Made by a program: the position numbers and the translations under genes
Assembly: GCA_003154775.1 (NCBI GenBank)
Contig: PMES01000028.1
Coordinates: forward strand, 1 to 42,331
Direction of reading: 5' to 3'
Length of the DNA stretch: 42,331 nucleotides
DNA from: Acidobacteriota bacterium
GTDB lineage: Bacteria > Acidobacteriota > Terriglobia > Acidiferrales > UBA7541
The notes under the pieces: generated by a model
Database searches by the model: none
The model's input: only the letters and a program-made list of their open reading frames with translations
Told to the model about the DNA's origin: nothing
Part shown: positions 26,893 to 34,879 of the stretch, one piece after another
Position numbering within the stretch: the first letter of the stretch is position 1
Layout: every line of letters starts with the position of its first letter

Positions 26893-27213
26893 TTGCACCT
26901 CCGCAAAGCACTGTACCTGAGGGGAGTGTGCCCAGCAAGCGCGGCGTGAAGGCCGATTTACAGGGTCGCAAGGGCCGAGGGGCGTCTGCGAAACTGAGAG
27001 CGAGTAGTGTGTCAGTCTTCGGTTAATGCGGCTATCGCGCATTGAGTCCATCCAACCGCTTTTGGACGCGGTACAGAAGACGCTCGACAAGACTTGACTG
27101 GGCAGACGGACGTGTCCCATTGATTCCATTGACTCTTGCGGGGGGTGGACATAGTATCGCGCTCAGGTGCGCTCCAACCTGAAGTATCAGTTCTTCAGAG
27201 AGGTGAAACGACG
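26893..27213. other. Intergenic region between divergent genes
   Basis: 321 bp between the Cys-rich gene (minus) and the lipoprotein gene (plus). Apart from the plus-strand promoter at 27129-27157 I see no gene or strong repeat. An open frame on the minus strand here continues into the Cys-rich gene but has no plausible coding content. Confidence 0.6.
27129..27157 (+). promoter_or_regulatory. Putative sigma70 promoter of the lipoprotein gene
   Basis: TTGACT (27129-27134) and TAGTAT (27152-27157) are separated by 17 bp, 5/6 and 4/6 matches to consensus. Predicted start near 27164, giving a leader of about 50 nt before the ATG at 27214. Confidence 0.55.
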
Positions 27214-28077
27214 ATGCCGCACCGCCCGTGGCCCTTTTTGTTCATCGCAATTTCCGTTCTGCTTTTGGCGTGTTCCAGTGCGCCACCCACCTCCGAAAGT
27301 GACAAGGCCCTCACCGACGCGAGAAACAACCTCAAACTATCCGATTTCGATGGGGCGTCGAACAATCTCGACAAAGCCATCAAATCAGCTAAGGACGAGT
27401 CTCTCCGCCAGCAAGCGCTTGTACTTCGCATTGCACTGGTGACGGCGCTCGCCGACGCCAACAGGCAGATGGCGGAGGCCTATTACACCGGGGCGCAACA
27501 GCCGGCCGCCCAGTCGCACTCCAACCCCTTTTACAAGATGCGTTCCGACTACTACAGCACGGCGAATTCGCTCCTGATGGACGCGATGCAAACGATGATA
27601 AATCAGCGCTCCAAGTTGAGCGGCAACGCCATCCCCGTGGAGGTCAGCTTTCCGGGCTTCACGGGAACAACCCCTGGATTGACAAGGGTCAAGGAGGGTC
27701 AATTCATTACGGATTCCGACCGGTTGAGCGCCGAGGTCCAGACAGACCGCAACGCTCTTGCAGTCGTCCTTTCCGCGATCGCTGGAGCTGGCCAGGACCC
27801 CAACAAGGGTCAAGCGGCCTTCAGCAGCGGCAAGGTTGACATTGATCCACGGGTTTACCTCATCGAAATCAGCAAAAGCTTTCTGCAGACTGGTGCCATG
27901 TTCGAGTCGAGTGGCATCAACCAGCCGGATCGCCTCCGCACCCTCAATGAGGTCGTTCGCGGCAATCTGGATGTTGCGCTGAAGTTGCTGGCCGCGAAGC
28001 CGGACAAGGACCTGGAAGCGCGCGTCAAGAAAATGCAGGCGGACTGCGAGAAGACACTCAAAAAGTTGCCGAAGTAA
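27214..28077 (+). CDS. Putative lipoprotein with alpha-helical repeats
   Basis: A 287-residue protein with a lipoprotein signal (FLFIAISVLLLACSS; lipobox LLAC, Cys20). After it come helices such as SDKALTDARNNLKLSDFDGASNNLDKAIKSAKDES, which have a TPR-like look, and a long Ala/Gln/Lys-rich helical rest. Probably anchored in the periplasm. AGAGGTGA lies 7-8 nt before the ATG at 27214. Codons are C-rich, unlike the G-rich plus-strand genes on either side, which may point to a different history. Not recognised beyond this. Confidence 0.75.
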   Translation: MPHRPWPFLFIAISVLLLACSSAPPTSESDKALTDARNNLKLSDFDGASNNLDKAIKSAKDESLRQQALVLRIALVTALADANRQMAEAYYTGAQQPAAQSHSNPFYKMRSDYYSTANSLLMDAMQTMINQRSKLSGNAIPVEVSFPGFTGTTPGLTRVKEGQFITDSDRLSAEVQTDRNALAVVLSAIAGAGQDPNKGQAAFSSGKVDIDPRVYLIEISKSFLQTGAMFESSGINQPDRLRTLNEVVRGNLDVALKLLAAKPDKDLEARVKKMQADCEKTLKKLPK

Positions 28078-28125
28078 CGTGCTCTCCAAATCATGGGCCT
28101 AACCAAATACTGCGAGTGAGTTCAT

Positions 28126-28670
28126 CTACTGGGGGCTGCTGCCCGCTCGGCGGCTAGCGTTCTCCAGAGCCTTATCGAGTCGGTCCAACTGGTCTTGGAG
28201 GTCGCCGAGTCTGAACTCTTCCGCCCTCAGATGTTGCTCGGCATCTATTTCTTGCGCTTGTTGCTGTTGTTCCAAATTTTCTGTCGATTCGAGTTCTGAT
28301 TTGAGATGGGATGCCTCTCCTCAAACTCTTTCCGTTGGGTTGGAGGATTCTCCGTGTTGCTTATGAAATCTTCGTGCCGCTTGACCTCGGTGGCGGAGTA
28401 CTTCCGCTGAGCTTGGATTCCGGCGAGCTTTTCCCGGGCTTCATCGATACGTTGAGAGGCGCGCGCGACTGCCGCTTCCTGCCCTTGCAAGCGATAGAGG
28501 AGAATTTGTGCTCTTTGCGCTGCGATGGTCGTTGTTTGCAAATCCTGCCGCAGTTGGCGTACTTCCGATAGCAGAGCCTGCAGTGTTTGAGAGTCACCCG
28601 GGGTTGTCTGTCCAAAACAAGCGGTTGAAAAAAGTAGAAGGACCAGGAGAGATAATGACGAGCGATTCAT
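28126..28670 (-). pseudogene. Frameshifted secreted coiled-coil protein gene
   Basis: The intact first part (28245-28670) starts at an ATG with GGAGGT 5 nt upstream and encodes a signal peptide (MNRSSLSLLVLLLFSTACFG) and a coiled coil (LSEVRQLRQDLQTTT..., ending ...TQRKEFEE). After FEE the reading frame turns low-quality and stops at 28245. Another frame from about 28315 continues without a stop to TAG at 28126-28128 as SHLKSELESTENLEQQQQAQ and DLQDQLDRLDKALENASRR, which continues the coiled coil naturally. A single missing base in the GAG repeat at 28315-28322 explains it. This is either a recent mutation or a sequencing error; the full protein would be about 181 residues. Confidence 0.82.
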
Positions 28671-28805
28671 CGGCCACCTCCGAACGAATTGTATCTGAAA
28701 TTATCAACATTTCCGTGGAGTGTGACGTGACCGGTCAGGCCAGCAGCCGCCTGGACATGTAGTCGCGTAATCGGAAACTGATCCGTCACCAAAGAGCGGG
28801 CTGTT

Positions 28806-28835
28806 TTGACCCCTTTGCGGCGCGCGTGTTAACAT
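28806..28835 (+). promoter_or_regulatory. Putative promoter of the glycine cleavage operon
   Basis: TTGACC (28806-28811) and TAACAT (28830-28835) with an 18-bp spacer, 22 bp before the gcvT ATG. I see no glycine riboswitch in the short leader. Confidence 0.45.
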
Positions 28836-28857
28836 CGGCTTTGCCCGAGCACGCGGA

Positions 28858-30027
28858 ATGGAATCGGTCACTTCTCCCCCCATTGTTGTCCCACGCAAAA
28901 CACCGTTAAACGCGGTGCATCGCCGTCTTGGCGCCAAGATGGTGAATTTTGGCGGCTGGGATATGCCGGTGGAATACCCTGCAAGCGGCGGGCTGATCGC
29001 AGAGCACCGCGCGGTGCGCAGTGCATGCGGCTTGTTTGACGTGAGCCACATGGGCGACATCCGTGTGCACACCGGCAAGAGCGCCGGCGGGGCAATGGCG
29101 GCGGTGCAGCACATCACCATGAACGACGCGTCGCGGCTGGCGATCGGGCAGGCGCAGTATTCGGCGATGCTCTACCCCGAAGGCACGTTTGTGGATGATG
29201 TGATCGTGCACCGGCTGGGCCAAGACGATTTCCTGTTGGTGATCAATGCCGGTACGCGGGAGAAAGACATCGCGTGGGTGCGTGAGAACACCAAGGGCTT
29301 CGACTGCCAGGTGGAGGAGTTGAGCGACGCGTACACGCAACTGGCGATCCAGGGGCCGCGGGCCGTGGATGCGCTGCGGGAGCTGACGGACGCGCATTTG
29401 GACGGCATCAAGAACTACTGGTTCACGCACGGCACGGTTTGCGGGCTGAAGAACACGTTGATCGCGCGAACGGGTTACACGGGAGAAGATGGATTTGAGA
29501 TTTACGTGCCGTCGGACGTGGCCACGAGCGAGCGCGTGTGGAACGAAGTGCTGGAGGCGGGGAAGGATTTTGGGATTGTTGCCTGCGGGCTGGGCGCGCG
29601 CAATACGCTGCGGCTGGAAGCGAAAATGGCGTTGTACGGGCACGAAATCAGCGAGAAAATCAACGTTTGGGAAGCGGGGCTGGAACGCTACTGCCGCATG
29701 GAGAAGGGCGAATTCATCGGGCGAGCGGCGTTGGAAAAAGCGCGGGCGGCGGGCCTGCGACGCACCCTGGTTGGATTGGAGATGATCGAGCGGGGGATCG
29801 CGCGCGACGGGTACCGCTGCCTGAACGAAGCCGGCGAAGCAATTGGCGTGGTGACGAGCGGATCGCCTTCCCCGACGCTGGGCAAGAACATCGCGCTCGC
29901 CTACGTGCCGCCAGCGATGACGGCAATAGGGACCACGATTCTAGTGGAAATTCGTTCGCAGAGATGCCGCGCGCAAGTAGTGGCAACTCCGTTTTACAAG
30001 CGGCCCAGGAAAGCGCTGGCGGTGTAG
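28858..30027 (+). CDS. gcvT: Glycine cleavage system T protein (aminomethyltransferase)
   Basis: A 389-residue THF-dependent aminomethyltransferase that takes the methylamine arm from lipoyl-GcvH, gives 5,10-methylene-THF and releases ammonia. Blocks: KTPLNAVHRRLGAKMVNFGGWDMPVEY, GLFDVSHMGDIRV, YSAMLYPEGTFVDDVIVHRL, LVINAGTREKDIAWV, IARTGYTGEDGFEIYVP and GLGARNTLRLEAKMALYGHEI, all normal for the family. First gene of a four-gene operon, 38 bp before gcvH. The Shine-Dalgarno is weak (GCGGA). Confidence 0.96.
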   Translation: MESVTSPPIVVPRKTPLNAVHRRLGAKMVNFGGWDMPVEYPASGGLIAEHRAVRSACGLFDVSHMGDIRVHTGKSAGGAMAAVQHITMNDASRLAIGQAQYSAMLYPEGTFVDDVIVHRLGQDDFLLVINAGTREKDIAWVRENTKGFDCQVEELSDAYTQLAIQGPRAVDALRELTDAHLDGIKNYWFTHGTVCGLKNTLIARTGYTGEDGFEIYVPSDVATSERVWNEVLEAGKDFGIVACGLGARNTLRLEAKMALYGHEISEKINVWEAGLERYCRMEKGEFIGRAALEKARAAGLRRTLVGLEMIERGIARDGYRCLNEAGEAIGVVTSGSPSPTLGKNIALAYVPPAMTAIGTTILVEIRSQRCRAQVVATPFYKRPRKALAV

Positions 30028-30065
30028 AGCCGGATCGGCCGGGAAATCCTTGAAGGGGTGGTGGA

Positions 30066-30467
30066 ATGGCGTATCCAACAGAGTACCGCTATACGAAAGA
30101 GCATGAATGGATCGTCGTGAAGGACGGCATCGCCACGATCGGCATCACGGACTACGCGCAGCACGAGCTGGGCGACGTCGTGTTCGTGGAATTGCCCAAG
30201 GCGGGAGCGAAGCTGGCGGCCGGCAAGATATTTGGCTCGGTGGAGTCCGTCAAGGCCGTGAGCGAGATTTTCGCGCCGGCGAGCGGGGACCTTGTTAAGG
30301 CAAACGCGGCGCTGCAGGAAAAGCCGGAGACGCTGAACACTGACCCGCACGGCGCCGGATGGTTGGTGAAAGTCAAGCTGACGAATCCCGCCGAACTCTC
30401 TTCCCTGCTGGACGCCGCGGCGTATGAGGCCTTCATCGCGGAAAAGCAGAAGGAAGCGTCGAGCTGA
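30066..30467 (+). CDS. gcvH: Glycine cleavage system H protein
   Basis: A 133-residue lipoyl-carrier protein. The lipoylated lysine is K63 in FGSVESVKAVSEIFAP. Start EYRYTKEHEWIVVKDGIATIGITDYAQHELGDVVFVELP is typical, as is the end DPHGAGWLVKVKL. AAGGGGTGG lies 6 nt before the ATG. Its TGA shares its A with the gcvPA ATG, so the two are translationally coupled. Confidence 0.97.
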   Translation: MAYPTEYRYTKEHEWIVVKDGIATIGITDYAQHELGDVVFVELPKAGAKLAAGKIFGSVESVKAVSEIFAPASGDLVKANAALQEKPETLNTDPHGAGWLVKVKLTNPAELSSLLDAAAYEAFIAEKQKEASS

Positions 30468-31813
30468 TGCGCTATCTCCCGAAAAGCCCAGCCGAACGGC
30501 AGGAGATGCTGGCCGCGATCGGCGTGCAATCCGTAGAAGAACTGTTCTCCTCGATTCCGGAAGCCTACCGGCTGAAAAAACCATTGAACCTCCCGGGGCC
30601 GCTGTCCGAGCCGGAGGTCATTGCATATTTCCGTGCGCGCGCGGCGGAGAATTCCGTGGGCTACACGAGTTTTCTGGGTGCGGGTGTGTACAACCACCTG
30701 TCTTCGGTGATTACGGACACGGTGCTGCAGCGGGGCGAATTCCTGACGTCGTACACGCCTTACCAGGCGGAGATTTCGCAGGGTACGCTGCAGGCGATCT
30801 TTGAATTTCAGACGCTGATGTGCCAATTGACCGGCCAAGAAGTCGCGAACGCCTCAATGTACGACGGATCGACGGCGACAACGGAAGCGGTGTTGATGGC
30901 AGAGCGGCTGACCGGGAAGCGGCGCGTGCTGGTGGCGCGCTCCCTGCATCCGGAATATCGCGAAGTGCTGAAAACGTACGCGAAGAATTCCGGGTTGAGC
31001 GTGGAAGAGATTGCGTACACCGCGGCAGGAACGGTGGATGCGAAGGGACTGCAAAGCGCGCTCCGGGGCGATGTGTGCGCCGTGGTGGTGCAATCTCCCA
31101 ATTTTTTTGGTGCAATGGAATCGCTCGGTCCGCTGGCGGAAGCGGCACACACCTCGGGCGCACTGCTGGTGACAGCGATTACAGAAGGAGTTTCGCTGGG
31201 CGTAATGAAACCGCCTGCCGAAGCGGACATCGTGGCGATGGAGGCACAGAGTTTTGGCCTGGCGCCGAGCTACGGCGGCCCGTTCGCCGGTGTGATCGCT
31301 GCGAAGGAGAAATTCGTGCGGCAGATGCCGGGGCGTTTGGCGGGGCAAACCGTCGATCTGGACGGGCGCCGCGGGTTCGTGTTGACGCTGGCGACGCGCG
31401 AGCAGCACATTCGCCGGGAGAAGGCCACGTCGAATATCTGCACGAACCAAGCGCTCTGCGCGCTGGCGGCGACGGTGCACCTGACGCTGCTCGGCAAAGA
31501 AGGGCTGCGTGAGATGGCCGAGCAAAACCTGGCGAAAGCGCAATTCGCGTTAAAGGAACTGCAGACGATTCCGGGTGTGAAGCGGACGTTTGCGGCGCCG
31601 TTCTTTGACGAATTCGTGGTGGAACTGCCGCGCTCTGTCAAGATGGTGAACGCCGAACTGTTGAAGGAAAAGATTATCGGGCCGTTTGTGCTGGGATCGG
31701 CCTATCCGGAGTTGACGAAGCACGCGCTGGTTTGCGTGACGGAAACGACCACGCGCGCGGAGATTGAGCGAATGGTTGCGGCGGTGAAACGCGCGCTGGA
31801 GCAGCCGTTGTAG
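30467..31813 (+). CDS. gcvPA: Glycine dehydrogenase (decarboxylating) subunit 1
   Basis: A 448-residue N-terminal half of the P protein in a two-subunit arrangement. It shows RYLPKSPAERQEMLAAIGVQSVEELFSSIP, FLGAGVYNHLSSVI, YTPYQAEISQGTLQAIFEFQT and TAAEALLMAERL-like (TTEAVLMAERLTGK) blocks. With GcvPB it decarboxylates glycine and passes the aminomethyl group to GcvH. It overlaps gcvH by one base. Confidence 0.96.
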   Translation: MRYLPKSPAERQEMLAAIGVQSVEELFSSIPEAYRLKKPLNLPGPLSEPEVIAYFRARAAENSVGYTSFLGAGVYNHLSSVITDTVLQRGEFLTSYTPYQAEISQGTLQAIFEFQTLMCQLTGQEVANASMYDGSTATTEAVLMAERLTGKRRVLVARSLHPEYREVLKTYAKNSGLSVEEIAYTAAGTVDAKGLQSALRGDVCAVVVQSPNFFGAMESLGPLAEAAHTSGALLVTAITEGVSLGVMKPPAEADIVAMEAQSFGLAPSYGGPFAGVIAAKEKFVRQMPGRLAGQTVDLDGRRGFVLTLATREQHIRREKATSNICTNQALCALAATVHLTLLGKEGLREMAEQNLAKAQFALKELQTIPGVKRTFAAPFFDEFVVELPRSVKMVNAELLKEKIIGPFVLGSAYPELTKHALVCVTETTTRAEIERMVAAVKRALEQPL

Positions 31814-31871
31814 CAAAGAAGAATGTGGCGAAAGGATTGGCGATGCGAACCTCCGCCTGAAGATTTCAGCG

Positions 31872-33383
31872 ATGAATGACAACATCAAGAAGGTTTTGCG
31901 GCACCCCACCCAGAGCGAGGGCTTAATCTTTGAGAAGTCTTCGCCCGGGAAGCGCGCGTTTGATCTTCCGCCACTGGATGTTCCGGCGGTGGATGCGGCG
32001 AAAGCGTTGGGAGAATTTCACCGCCGCGGAGGCGTGGAAGGTTTTCCCGAAGTCAGCGAGATCGAAGTGCTGCGCCATTTTACGCGCCTTTCCACGTGGA
32101 ATTACGCGATTGACCTGGGGATGTACCCGCTGGGTTCCTGCACGATGAAGTACAACCCGCGCGTGAATGAATTTGTGGCGCGGCTGGCGGGGCTGGCCAC
32201 GGAACATCCGTACCAGCCGCAAGAGCTGTCGCAGGGCTGCCTGAAGATTCTGCAACTCCTGGAAAAGTGCCTGCTGGAAATTACGGGCATGGACGCGGTG
32301 ACGCTACAACCGGCGGCGGGTGCGCAGGGCGAGTTGACGGGAATTCTGTTGATCCGCGCGCACCACGAGAAGCTGGGGAACCCGCGCAAGACGGTGCTGA
32401 TCCCGGATTCGGCGCACGGCACCAATCCGGCAACGGCGATTATTGCGGGCTACCAGGTCCAGAACATCAAGTCCAGCGACGAGGGGCAGATTGACATCGC
32501 GCACCTCGAAGAGCAGGTGACCGGCGACGTTGCGGCGTTGATGCTCACGAATCCCTCGACGCTGGGAATTTTCGAGCAGCGCATCGCGGAAATCGCCAAC
32601 GTGCTGCATGCCAAGGGCGCGTTGCTCTACATGGACGGCGCGAACATGAATGCGCTGACGGGCGTGACGCGGCCCGGCGATCTGGGCGTGGACGTGATGC
32701 ACCTGAACTTGCACAAAACGTTTTCGACGCCGCATGGCGGAGGGGGACCAGGTGCGGGTCCCGTTGCGACGAAGAAAATTCTGGAACCTTATTTGCCGGT
32801 GCCGGTGCTGGTGGAAAAAGAGGGCGGCCGGCTGGCGCTGGATTACCACCGCAAGGAAAGCATCGGGCGCGTGCGCGCGTTCGGCGGAAATTTCGGCGTG
32901 CTGGTGCGGGCGCTGGCGTACATCCTGGCGTACGGCCCGGGCGTGCGGCAAGCCACGGAAGATGCCGTCTTGAACGCGAATTATATCCGAAAGCATCTGG
33001 AAGGCGTGTTTGATTTGCCGTACACGCGGCCTTCGATGCATGAAGTTGTGTTCAGCGACGCGCTGCAGAAAAAGCACGGCGTGAATACCATGGATATCGC
33101 CAAGCGGCTGATCGATTACGGATTTCATCCGTACACGACGGCGTTCCCGCTGATCGTTCCCGGCGCGTTGATGATCGAGCCGACGGAATCGGAATCGAAA
33201 GAGGAGTGCGATCTGTTTATTGATGCCATGAAATCGATCGCCCGGGAAGCCGAAAGCAATCCGGAAGTAGTGAAGACGGCGCCGCATACGACGCGTGTAC
33301 GGCGGCTCGATGAAGTGGGGGCAGCGCGGAAACCGGTGCTGCGCTGGAAGCCCAGTGGGAAAAAGAGCGAAGCAGGGGATTAA
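31872..33383 (+). CDS. gcvPB: Glycine dehydrogenase (decarboxylating) subunit 2
   Basis: A 503-residue C-terminal half of the P protein. The PLP lysine is K282 in HLNLHKTFSTPHGGGGPGAGP; YPLGSCTMKYNPRVNE, LQPAAGAQGELTGILLIRAHH and DSAHGTNPATAI are the other hallmarks. It lies 58 bp after gcvPA and ends the operon. The ATG follows the weak AGATTTCAGCG, so the start rests on the family alignment. The 20 or so C-terminal residues (RRLDEVGAARKPVLRW...) are the usual basic tail. Confidence 0.96.
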   Translation: MNDNIKKVLRHPTQSEGLIFEKSSPGKRAFDLPPLDVPAVDAAKALGEFHRRGGVEGFPEVSEIEVLRHFTRLSTWNYAIDLGMYPLGSCTMKYNPRVNEFVARLAGLATEHPYQPQELSQGCLKILQLLEKCLLEITGMDAVTLQPAAGAQGELTGILLIRAHHEKLGNPRKTVLIPDSAHGTNPATAIIAGYQVQNIKSSDEGQIDIAHLEEQVTGDVAALMLTNPSTLGIFEQRIAEIANVLHAKGALLYMDGANMNALTGVTRPGDLGVDVMHLNLHKTFSTPHGGGGPGAGPVATKKILEPYLPVPVLVEKEGGRLALDYHRKESIGRVRAFGGNFGVLVRALAYILAYGPGVRQATEDAVLNANYIRKHLEGVFDLPYTRPSMHEVVFSDALQKKHGVNTMDIAKRLIDYGFHPYTTAFPLIVPGALMIEPTESESKEECDLFIDAMKSIAREAESNPEVVKTAPHTTRVRRLDEVGAARKPVLRWKPSGKKSEAGD

Positions 33384-33638
33384 TCCTCCCTTTCTCAATT
33401 AGAAATGCGGCTCTAGTCCAACTGAAATTTGCAGGCACGGCCGCAACCTGCGGCGCTGATGCACGAAGCAGGCTTCGACCGTCACGTGCCACCCGAGAAT
33501 ATCTGCGAGAGCATCGGCGAAGCGCGGAAACACGCCGAACAAATTTACAAAGAGCTGCGGACAACAACAGCCGCGCAAGCGCTGATGCGCTGGTACTCCG
33601 GACCAATTTGAGCAAATCTTCAGATTGGCGGTCGGGAT

Positions 33639-33668
33639 TTTCACCTCGACTCAGCGTCGGAGTACAAT
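33639..33668 (+). promoter_or_regulatory. Putative promoter giving a leaderless transcript
   Basis: TTCACC (33639-33644) and TACAAT (33663-33668), 18-bp spacer. The -10 box ends 7 nt before the ATG at 33676, so transcription would begin at or next to the start codon. Confidence 0.4.
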
Positions 33669-33675
33669 TCTCCTT

Positions 33676-34593
33676 ATGTTGGAATGGCTGTTCTCCTGGG
33701 AAGTTACCAGCGTTGCAGTCGGCCTATGTGTATCCATCGGTCTTGGTGTTTTAGCCTTAGACGATTATAGACTGGCAAAGCTATTCTTCCTGCTTGCGGC
33801 AGCCGACGCAATCGGAGGAGTGGTTATGTGGGGAACCAAAACACGAATTCCAACTTGGCAAGTATCTCTAGCGGTCTTCGTATTGGTTGGGAGTGTCGGC
33901 ACGCTCACCGTCCTAGCCTTTAGGTATGTGGATAGTAAGAGATATGTCAAGGAAGCCAAGAGCAGTCCCCGGAGTACCGATGCGGAAGGACAGCCGCCAA
34001 AGGTCGCCGCTCCATCGGGGCCGATGTCGGTGGATGGAACTGCTAATCCAGCTCGCACACAGCATCAACCGCCGAAAACGCGAAGCATTGAAAAACCGCC
34101 AACGTTAAGCGATCTATTCAAGCAAGACTTCGCGAATACCTTAAAGGCTACCGATGATCTCACACTTACGCGTGAGGCAGACGGCGCACTTATCCACATC
34201 AAGCGACAGGTCTACATGGATTTCGACGCAAAAACTGGCTTTGTCGGATTTTACATTTCATCGACAGACCAGTTTTCTGATGAGACTTTCAGGATATGCA
34301 AAACCTTGGTGGACGCGGTACAACCGGCAATCTTGGATTTGACGGTAAGAAAAACACAATCTTGGGGCGGGTATAGAGACCAGGGCAATACCAGTAAAGA
34401 ATTGGTCTTCTCTGGAAGAGTGTTTCTGTATCACGACGGGTTGCTTTCCATCACGCAAAAGGCCGATCTAATTGAGAGGTACAAGGCCAAGAATTATGAC
34501 GTGCAATTCAGGGGACTCGACTATGCGGCAGATCAAGCTGCAGCGTGGTATCGCGAGCATGGATTTCCCAAGCCAGATGCTAAGCCGCCGTGA
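33676..34593 (+). CDS. Membrane-anchored protein of unknown function
   Basis: A 305-residue protein with three N-terminal hydrophobic helices (about 9-28, 33-50 and 61-82), a hydrophilic Pro/Ser/Lys-rich linker (about 90-145) and a soluble C-terminal domain (TLSDLFKQDFANTLKATDDLTL onward). I chose the ATG at 33676, since the 17 upstream in-frame residues are basic and overlap the promoter. There is no Shine-Dalgarno. The gene is clearly lower in GC and has mixed codon endings, unlike its neighbours, which suggests horizontal transfer. Similar architectures occur in scattered genomes as orphan genes. Function unknown. Confidence 0.72.
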   Translation: MLEWLFSWEVTSVAVGLCVSIGLGVLALDDYRLAKLFFLLAAADAIGGVVMWGTKTRIPTWQVSLAVFVLVGSVGTLTVLAFRYVDSKRYVKEAKSSPRSTDAEGQPPKVAAPSGPMSVDGTANPARTQHQPPKTRSIEKPPTLSDLFKQDFANTLKATDDLTLTREADGALIHIKRQVYMDFDAKTGFVGFYISSTDQFSDETFRICKTLVDAVQPAILDLTVRKTQSWGGYRDQGNTSKELVFSGRVFLYHDGLLSITQKADLIERYKAKNYDVQFRGLDYAADQAAAWYREHGFPKPDAKPP

Positions 34594-34598
34594 GTTCC

Positions 34599-34645
34599 TT
34601 GTATTCGAGGTTGTTGGATTCGAGGAGGTTGGATTCGAGGAGTTT
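34599..34645. repeat. Short tandem repeat (TTGGATTCGAGG)
   Basis: Three ATTCGAGG words about 15 bp apart, the last two as GTTGGATTCGAGGAG units, directly after the membrane-protein stop codon. Confidence 0.6.
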
Positions 34646-34820
34646 TATCAGTGTGTCACGGAGCGGCGAAGGCGCATGTCAGGCGGCTGAATGCGCCTAA
34701 AGAGCTTTGAACGTCGGCCAAATAAACCATCTAGAGGAACTGCCGCAGAATGGCGAAATTGTGCGAAGTAGATAATCTCGTCCGCGGTAAGTTGCACGCG
34801 TCCGCGGATGAGGGATGCAG

Positions 34821-34857
34821 GAAAGGAAAAGCCCGGGCAGTTGCCCGCCCGGGCTTT
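34821..34857 (-). terminator. Intrinsic terminator of the Clp operon
   Basis: A perfect 11-bp stem AAAGCCCGGGC (34828-34838) / GCCCGGGCTTT (34847-34857) with an 8-nt loop. Read on the minus strand it is followed by TTTTCCTTTCC and lies 22 bp after the stop of the last Clp gene. Confidence 0.88.
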
Positions 34858-34879
34858 CGAGAGGAGGAGCAAACGAAAA

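Noticed and set aside
28740-28857. Glycine riboswitch upstream of gcvT
   Set aside because: The leader after the putative promoter is only about 20 nt and I find no aptamer-like paired domains in the 120 bp upstream.
33429-33611. A 60-codon open frame between gcvPB and the membrane protein
   Set aside because: No ribosome site, no recognisable family and an equally open opposite strand; it could be a gene remnant but I cannot support it.
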